Source: Chara braunii (lineage: Eukaryota > Streptophyta > Charophyceae > Charales > Characeae). Taken from it: a stretch of 33,655 bases of DNA. Made by a program: the position numbers and the translations under genes. Of this stretch, positions 27,703 to 33,655 are shown piece after piece. The stretch covers positions 307,684 to 341,338 of the forward strand of contig BFEA01000045.1 in NCBI GenBank assembly GCA_003427395.1, written 5' to 3'. How positions within the stretch are numbered: the stretch's first letter is position 1; each line of letters begins with the position of its first letter. Under the pieces are notes generated by a model that ran no database searches, was not told the origin of the DNA, and saw only the letters and a program-made list of their open reading frames with translations.

Positions 27703-29326
27703 ATGGCATCTACAACAAAATGGAAGCCGCAAATGGACGCTGCCCCCGAGGCAGAAAAAACGCAGTACCGATTCTTCTATGAGAAAGCATTGAAGAGGGA
27801 AGAGGAAGAGAAGGAGAAGGAGAGGGAGGAGAAGGTAAAGGCTCATGAAGCCATTTTCTGTACCGTGCCTGCCCTAACCGATGAGGAGGTGGGAGAGAAA
27901 ACCGTTCCACTCCTCCGGGCTTTGGTAGACGTCCGGGCTGTTGAGGACCATACTGGCCAACTCGCCAAAGTCTTCGACGAACTCAAGCAGTTGCGAGAAG
28001 ACATGGCCCTGATGGCGCAGCAGCACCGTGACCAGCTGCAACAGTTCGCTAATGTGCAGCCAGCCCAAAGTATCCTTCCGCCTGCTTACCCTGCTTCTAG
28101 TGCTGCGTGTCAGTCTGTTCTTGCCCCTCTAACAATGCCTTCTTCTTCTTCTTCTTCTTCTTCTTCTTCTTCTTCTTCTTCTTCTTTGAGTGTGGCCAAC
28201 AGCCTATCCGGATCTGCAGCAGGTCCAGAACCCGCTGTTGCTGATTCTGCTGCGGCGGCGGCAAGTGGTTGTGCAGGGCATTTGGAACTGTTGCAGTCCC
28301 AAGTTCGGACCCAGCAACCGCTGGTCCAAGCTGCAACTTTCCTTACATGGATAGAAAGGCGGTGCAGATTCCCTCCAAGTATGACGGAAAGGACGACATC
28401 GAATCTTGGATCAACTCCATGCGATCCTACTTCGACGTGCTGGGGACACTCCCAGTTACTCAGTCGTCGGTCCTAGGCACCAACGTGGAACCCGCAGTAA
28501 GAGGATTCTTAGAAATCCAAGTTGTGCAAGTAGGCTATAAAAGAAAGACCTGAACAAATGGCTGAAGGCTACGCTTGTAGTCACACTCGAGGAACTCTTG
28601 ATTAAATAGTATGCTGATCCACATGCTACAGTTAAAGCCAAGCACAGCAAGTGGACGAGCACCATGCATAGTCTGCAACAGTATGTTAGTAAACTTTTTG
28701 CTACTCCTGACTTGGAAATGACTGCGCAGTCTTGCTTGGATGTGATAAAAGGCACAGTCCCCTCTACTATAACACATCGCCTGGGGCTCAGACTCATCGC
28801 GTATACAAATTGGCTTACCCTCATGTGAGACTTAGTCAAACTGGAGGCACAAGACCTCCCGGGTGGATCGGGTGGCAAAAAGACCACCGACCGCAAACGG
28901 TTTCCGGGCAGCAACCGTTTTTCACCGCACGATCTACTTGAGGATGACGAGTAGACCTTCCCAGAGGATCCTTCTCTTGATGACGATCAAGAGCAAGGCT
29001 GCGAGGCATCTTGCTCTTCGTCAACCCATGAGTCTGAGTGTGTAAATGATGATGAATCTATGAATGCCTTCAAGAAGATTGCATTCAAAAGTAAGGGACC
29101 GAGGACCACAGTGAAGAACAATACTGACACCATTCTCCTTCCCAAGGGAGCAAAGATTCCACCCAAACCGGAAGATCCTGCCACCAAACCGTGGGTAGAT
29201 CTCTGGATCAGTGAAAGTGAGTGGAAGAACATGGTGAAAAGAGGAGTTTGCCTGCATTGCACCAAACCGGGACACTCAGTCCAACATTGTTTCAGATTGC
29301 AGCAGGGGAACCAACAACGGGGGTAG
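27703..29326 (+). pseudogene. gag: Broken gag of element 2
   Basis: I take ATG 27703 (MASTTKWKPQMD) as the likeliest start; the frame is open further up, to 27529, but that part is low-complexity Arg/Glu. The N-terminal half is a charged coiled-coil-like stretch (EEEEKEKEREEK), then Gln-rich helices, and a poly-Ser run from (TCT)n at 28140-28186. The capsid part (from about 28345) reads IPSKYDGKDDIESWINSMRS, the Retrotrans_gag pattern. Frame changes occur near 28345 and 28540. In-frame stops: TAG 28607, TGA 28826, TAG 28952. A CCHC zinc knuckle CLHCTKPGHSVQHC is encoded at about 29252-29293. The frame ends with TAG at 29324. Not functional as it stands. Confidence 0.8.
28140..28186 (+). repeat. 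(TCT)n microsatellite in gag
   Basis: About 15 TCT units encoding poly-Ser in the gag frame. Length change here would shift the frame unless in multiples of three. Confidence 0.95.
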
Positions 29327-32300
29327 AGACATCATCAGGACACTCAATAGATGGAGAGGCTGAACATGTAAGTGCAAATCCTTCTCTGGATTCTGATCCC
29401 ATTCAGCAAACATCTCCTGAGACCCTATCTGATGCTGATTCCAAGGCTGAGAAAATACGCATCCTATACAAGGAGCCTTGGGTAGAGTCGGAAGAAATTG
29501 ACTTCCATGCTTTGTTGATGCGCTAGGCTCATATGAAGTTAGAACGCGCGCAAGGGAGAACGAAGTTAATCTTCTTGAAACTCTACATTAATGGCCATTA
29601 CATCCGTGCGTTGGCTGATTGTGGTGCAACCGTCAACTACTTCTGACCGCACGACATTCGTAAGGCACGCTTGGGGATTCTGCAAGTGACCTTGCAGAAT
29701 CCTTGTCGGACCCAAGTGGGCAACGAAGAGGTTGTCACCTCTACGCATGCACCCAAAGGTGTGCGCACTACCTTTGACGCAGACGACACAATCACGCATG
29801 AATTAAACTTCTATTTCCTTGATCAGTGCCCCTTCGATGCGGTTATTGGCTTGGGTTGGTTGCAGGCCCAATGCAAGAGAACCACGTGGAAGGACTCACA
29901 GTTCATGGTCAAAGATGCCATGGGAATCGAGCGTCCAGTCCTCTTGGATGAGCCGCACGAGTCCGAAGTAACTTTTCTCAATGCAATGCAATTCTGCAAA
30001 AAGTGGCGCAGGCGCAAAGTTGATGAGCAAATATATATAGCCTTTGTTAGGCCTGCTCATGTGCCTTCTATTTTTGCTGTACAAAATGATTCTACTTTGC
30101 ATGCCGTTTCTACTTCTGAGGCAACTACTTCTACCTCTACTAAATCTACTTCTAGTCCAAATTCGGTATGCTTGCACTTGAAAGTGATGATCCACCTCCG
30201 GAAATTCCATCAGCAATCCGCAACCTTCTGAACCGATTTCCTGAAGTCTTGGTCAAGCCGCATGGAGTTCCCGTGTGTCCGGTCCGACACAAGATCGAGT
30301 TGATAGAAGGTAGCACTGGGCTCAGGCGAATTGGAGGAGCTGCGAAGGCAGATCGATGACATGATTGGGAAGGGATGGATCAAGCCAAGCGAATCCGAAT
30401 TCGGTGCACCGGTTCTGTTTGTCCCGAAGAAAGAAGGCAAACTACGGATGTGTATCGATTACCGCGGACCGAATAGAATCACAAGAAAGCATGCATATCC
30501 TTTGCCGCGTATTGATGATCTGCTTGATGCTGCAGGTGGGTGCAAGGTCTTCAGCAAGATCGATCTCAAGTCTGGCTGCCACCAGATTGAAGTCGACCCT
30601 GCGGACCAGCACAAAACTGCATTCAAAACTCGCGATGGGTTGTACGAGTTTACCGTCATGCCGTTCGGCCTCGTGAATGCACCAGCCACCTTTCAAAGTC
30701 TCATGGACTAGGTATTCCTCAACCAGATTAATCGGTTTGTTGTTGTTTATCTGGATGACATACTAATCTTCAGCAAATCGATGGAGGAGCACATGAGACA
30801 CCTTGAGGAAGTGCTGTAGATCCTCAAGGATGCGCAACTCCATCTCAACTTGGAGAAATCTGAGTTTGGCAGGGACAACGTCATCTAGCTGGAACATCGG
30901 TTTTCTGCTGCAGGCCTAGAGCCCGAGGCAACCAAAGTTGAGGTCATCCGTAATTGGCCTCAACCGGCCAATGTCCGCGAGTTGCGTTCTTTTCTTGGTC
31001 TTGCGTCGTACTACTGTAAGTTTGTACCCAAATTCTCTATCATTGCCCGTCTGATGTCCAAATTGACAAGTAAGAATGTGTCTTACACATGGGATGGGGA
31101 ATGCATAACAGCCTTCCAAGCGTTGAAAGAGGCTTTGGTGAGTCATCCGGTGCTCCGCATTGCAGATCCCAAACTTACATTCGTAGTAACTACGGATGCA
31201 AGCTTGTATGGGATTGGCGCAGTGCTGCAACAAGATGACGGCGATGGCTTACGTCCGCTTGAATATTACAGCAAGCGCAAGCCTAGTCACAAGGTAGCTG
31301 CTTCCACTTACATGCGAGAGCTCTATGCCTTGAGAGAGGCACTAGATCATTGGAAACACTAACTCTTGAGTCGCCATTTCAAAGTGTTCTCAGATCACGA
31401 GACTTTGAAATGGATTCAGACACAGATTAATACCTTAACCACATTGACACGCTGGCTGCATGAGATCGATGTGTATGATTTTGAGCTCAAGCACAAGAAA
31501 GGCTGTTACAATCGCGTTGCGGATGCTTTGTCTCGCCATGCTGAGTACATGACTTGCCTTAAGGGTTCCTATGATCTCCGTAAGAATTTGAAGGAGGAAC
31601 TCATTGAGCATACTGCCAAGGACCCGAAACTCAGTCCCATCGTTGAGCAGATTCGGGCTGACCCTAGCAGTCAGCCTGATTTCCATGAGTGTAAGGGCTT
31701 ACTTTTCCGACGTTACGGGAAGCATGACCGACTGTGTGTACCCAGCCATGAGCCGATCCTTACTCACTTCTTGGACTGCAAAAGTTTGTATGGCCTGGAA
31801 TGAAAGGAATGGCACGAAAGTTTGTGGCTGAGTGTGAAGTCTGTCAACGCATGAAACCATCTCGGTAGAAGCCCTATGGGTTGCTGTATCCTCTTCCTAT
31901 TCCTGATGGTTCGGGTGACTCTCTTTCCATCGACTTCACAGACATGGGAAAGAAGAGCAGAAATGGATATTCACAAGTGATGGTGATCATTGGCCGCTTT
32001 TCAAAGTTTCTGAATCTGATTCCATTACCACCTCACGCCCCAACTGATCTGGTGATCAAGGAATTCCACAAACGGTATATTTTGCAGTGTGGGCCCCCGC
32101 AAACTCTTGTGAGTGATTGGGACACTAGGTTCATAAGCGCAGATTGGAAGGACTTCACCTCCCAGATATACGACATCAAACTCAAGATGACGTCTGGCCG
32201 ACATCCCGAAGCCAATGGACTGGCTGAGGAGGTTAACCAGACTGTGATCCAACTTCTCCGAGCTCTAATTGTGCCTGATCAGAACTCTTGGGATGAGGAA

Positions 32301-32976
32301 TTGCCAATTGTGCAGGGATTGTATAACAACTCCATGCACTCCTCCACCGGGATGACACCTAATCTGTTGCACCTCGGTTGGCAAATTCGCAATTCTCTAT
32401 CCTACCTGTTTCCTGACCAGCCACCTGGCCTGACACCTGGCCAGCCAGGCTACAGTGATAAGTATGATCGTTTGCTCAAAGTTGCTGTCACAGCTATGGA
32501 GAAGTGACGCAGTGCCATGATCAAACATGCAAACAAAAAGCGCCAGCCCGATCCTTTCAGAGTGGGAAGCTATGTTTGGGTCAAGATGTCTGAGTTTTCT
32601 GAAGAAGAAGGCGTATCACGAAAGCTTCTTCCTCAGTATTACGGTCCGTGGAAGGTGTTGAACCAAGTAGGCAATGATTCCCTTGGTCCTTCCTACACCA
32701 TCAATGTGCCTGCGCACCTGCGCACATATCCAATCTTTCACGCATCGAAGTTGTTTCTGTATGAACCATCTGAGACATTTCCTTATTGAGAATCGATGAT
32801 TCCTCGCGCAATCAAATGGTGGCCATGAGGTAGATAGAATTGTTGAGCATAGTGGAAAGGGGAGAAACAGACAGTACAAAGTACATTTCCTTTACCACCC
32901 GTTGAATGACTTCTAATGGATTGCTAAGAAAGACTTGTTGCACAGTGCTCTGCGAGTTGTCAACGCATATGAATGA
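29327..32976 (+). pseudogene. pol: Broken pol of element 2: protease, RT, RNase H, integrase, chromodomain
   Basis: Pol continues in the -1 frame after gag. Protease: ALADCGATVNYF at about 29608-29643 (D-C-G in place of D-S/T-G), with FDAVIGLGWLQ later. RT (30330-30780): [48 protein letters not shown] and catalytic YLDD at 30748. RNase H (31180-31560): TTDASLYGIGAV, RELYAL, FSDHETLKW and VADALSR, all four acidic positions present. Integrase: a CX2C remnant of the zinc finger (AECEVCQRMK), then catalytic D at about 31932, D at 32115 and E at 32226. After PYYGPWKV-type sequence a chromodomain-like stretch follows at 32815-32976. Stops: TAG 29524, TGA 29644, TAG 30709, TAG 30817, TAG 30886, TAA 31360, TAG 31866, TGA 32505, TGA 32787, TAA 32914; frame changes near 30160, 30325, 31790 and 32812. 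Confidence 0.9.
32815..32976 (+). pseudogene. Chromodomain remnant at the pol C-terminus
   Basis: In a frame shifted from the integrase, HEVDRIVEHSGKGRNRQYKV then HFLYHPLNDF, a stop, WIAKKDL. This follows the chromodomain pattern (EVE.I...R....YLVKW.GY....W.....L). Chromodomains mark the chromovirus clade of Ty3/gypsy, where they guide integration to heterochromatin. One stop (TAA 32914) sits where the family pattern is just before the conserved W. Confidence 0.6.
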
Positions 32977-33115
32977 TTGATTAACTCTGAACAGCAACTG
33001 AAATTCACTGCTACACTCACCCCTACGGAACACACCCGATCTCTCTTTGCCATCTACGCTTACGATGCATTATGCAAGGACTCTGATTGAGTTACTCGCT
33101 CGAAGGGACCTCACT

Positions 33116-33131
33116 CTTGAGGGGGGGGTAG
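33116..33131 (+). other. Polypurine tract of element 2
   Basis: TTGAGGGGGGGGTAG directly before the LTR start TGTAATGACC. Primes plus-strand synthesis in LTR elements. Confidence 0.8.
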
Positions 33132-33655
33132 TGTAATGACCCGTCAAAACACAGACTGAGAACACTGCTGATTTCTAAAGTTCTGCCGATGGAATGGATG
33201 CCTTGCTGAGATTCCCGCATTCTACTCTGTTTTCTAAGTCTGTCTGTGTGTGCATGCTTGTGACCTGCGTGCCTGTCTGAGTGCTTGTCGGTATAAATGT
33301 GTGTGTGACCCGCAAGGGAACTTGCTTGTTTGGCAGGCCCGTAGGGCCGGTACTTACCTGTGGCTGTGGCATTGAGGGTTGCAGCAGGGAAAAACACTCA
33401 AGTAGCGGAGGCAGGGGCCCGCGGCACCTGCTGCAGCGGAAAAACACTCAAGTAGCAGGTAGGCCGGTACCGCACCCAGTAGCAGTAGATGTGCCGGGTA
33501 CTCGAGGCTGAGCAGAAGAAGACAAAGTTGGCATTTTTAGAGGCCCAGTAGCGGTAGGCAAGGTCTAGGCCGGTACTTGTCCATCCAGTCTGAGTCTAGA
33601 GCTTGTGCGGGCAATATCAGAGTCTGCAATGATGTTTCCCTCCAAAAAGGAGGAG
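33132..33655 (+). mobile_element. 3' LTR of element 2 (first 524 bp; window ends)
   Basis: It aligns with 24838-25365 with only small gaps and roughly 30 base differences by eye. The GGCCC-GTA-GGGCC hairpin is at 33336-33348 and the reverse-strand CAGGTAAGTA donor-like site at 33351-33360. Confidence 0.95.

Larger units (their letters stand above)
24838..33655 (+). mobile_element. Ty3/gypsy chromovirus, element 2 (nested; runs past the window)
   Basis: Complete layout as far as visible: 5' LTR 24838-26220, Met primer site 26222, gag, protease, RT, RNase H, integrase, chromodomain remnant, polypurine tract before 33132, and the first 524 bp of the 3' LTR. It is inserted in the RNase H of element 1. 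The two LTR starts differ at roughly 30 of about 520 bases by eye, mostly transitions, so the insertion is not recent. All reading frames carry stops and shifts, so it is not autonomous now. Confidence 0.9.

Noticed and set aside
28607-31868. UAG read as glutamine (code change as in some green algae)
   Set aside because: CAG and CAA codons for Gln are common in the same frames, and there are also frameshifts, TGA and TAA stops. Decay explains all of this better.

Overview
The window looks like transposon-dense nuclear DNA of a plant-lineage eukaryote. I see no host gene, rRNA or complete tRNA. The support for this is two decayed Ty3/gypsy retrotransposons (one a chromovirus with a C-terminal chromodomain remnant), primer-binding sites matching initiator-Met tRNA and Asp tRNA, many simple repeats, and stop codons that look like decay at methylated C. 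A charophyte alga such as Chara is my best guess, but it is not proven by the sequence.

Layout. 1-595: the end of a long terminal repeat (LTR) on the minus strand, same family as the LTRs at 24838 and 33132. 600-6480: dispersed repeats, a MITE-like element (1402-1671), three diverged LTR-like copies of about 400 bp (2152, 3398 and 6110; the first is followed by a Met-type primer site), a 30-31 bp minisatellite (4268-4664) and several (ATT)n tracts.

6480-20190: a large element with about 2-kb LTRs at both ends (6591-8408 and 17971-20190). The left LTR is followed at 8411 by an 18/18 match to the Asp-tRNA primer-binding site, and the right one is preceded by a polypurine tract. The 9.5 kb between them shows no gag or pol, so it behaves as a non-autonomous LARD-type element. 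Its LTRs and first 2.3 kb of interior are packed with hairpins whose stems change sequence while keeping pairing, including a tandem array of about nine roughly 71-82 bp hairpin units (10027-10690). This is the most unusual thing in the window.

20667-24837: the 5' part of a decayed Ty3/gypsy element (gag, protease, RT, part of RNase H). It is cut at 24838 by a second Ty3/gypsy element that runs past the window end: 5' LTR 24838-26220, Met-tRNA primer site 26222, a telomere-like hairpin in the leader, broken gag (27703-29326), broken pol with protease, RT, RNase H, integrase and chromodomain (29327-32976), polypurine tract and partial 3' LTR from 33132. Neither element can encode an intact polyprotein.

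Assembly limits: a 110-base N gap at 17023-17132 inside a 54-bp satellite, and scattered N in a T-rich tract at 15909-16046. All homologies were judged by eye from sequence and protein motifs.
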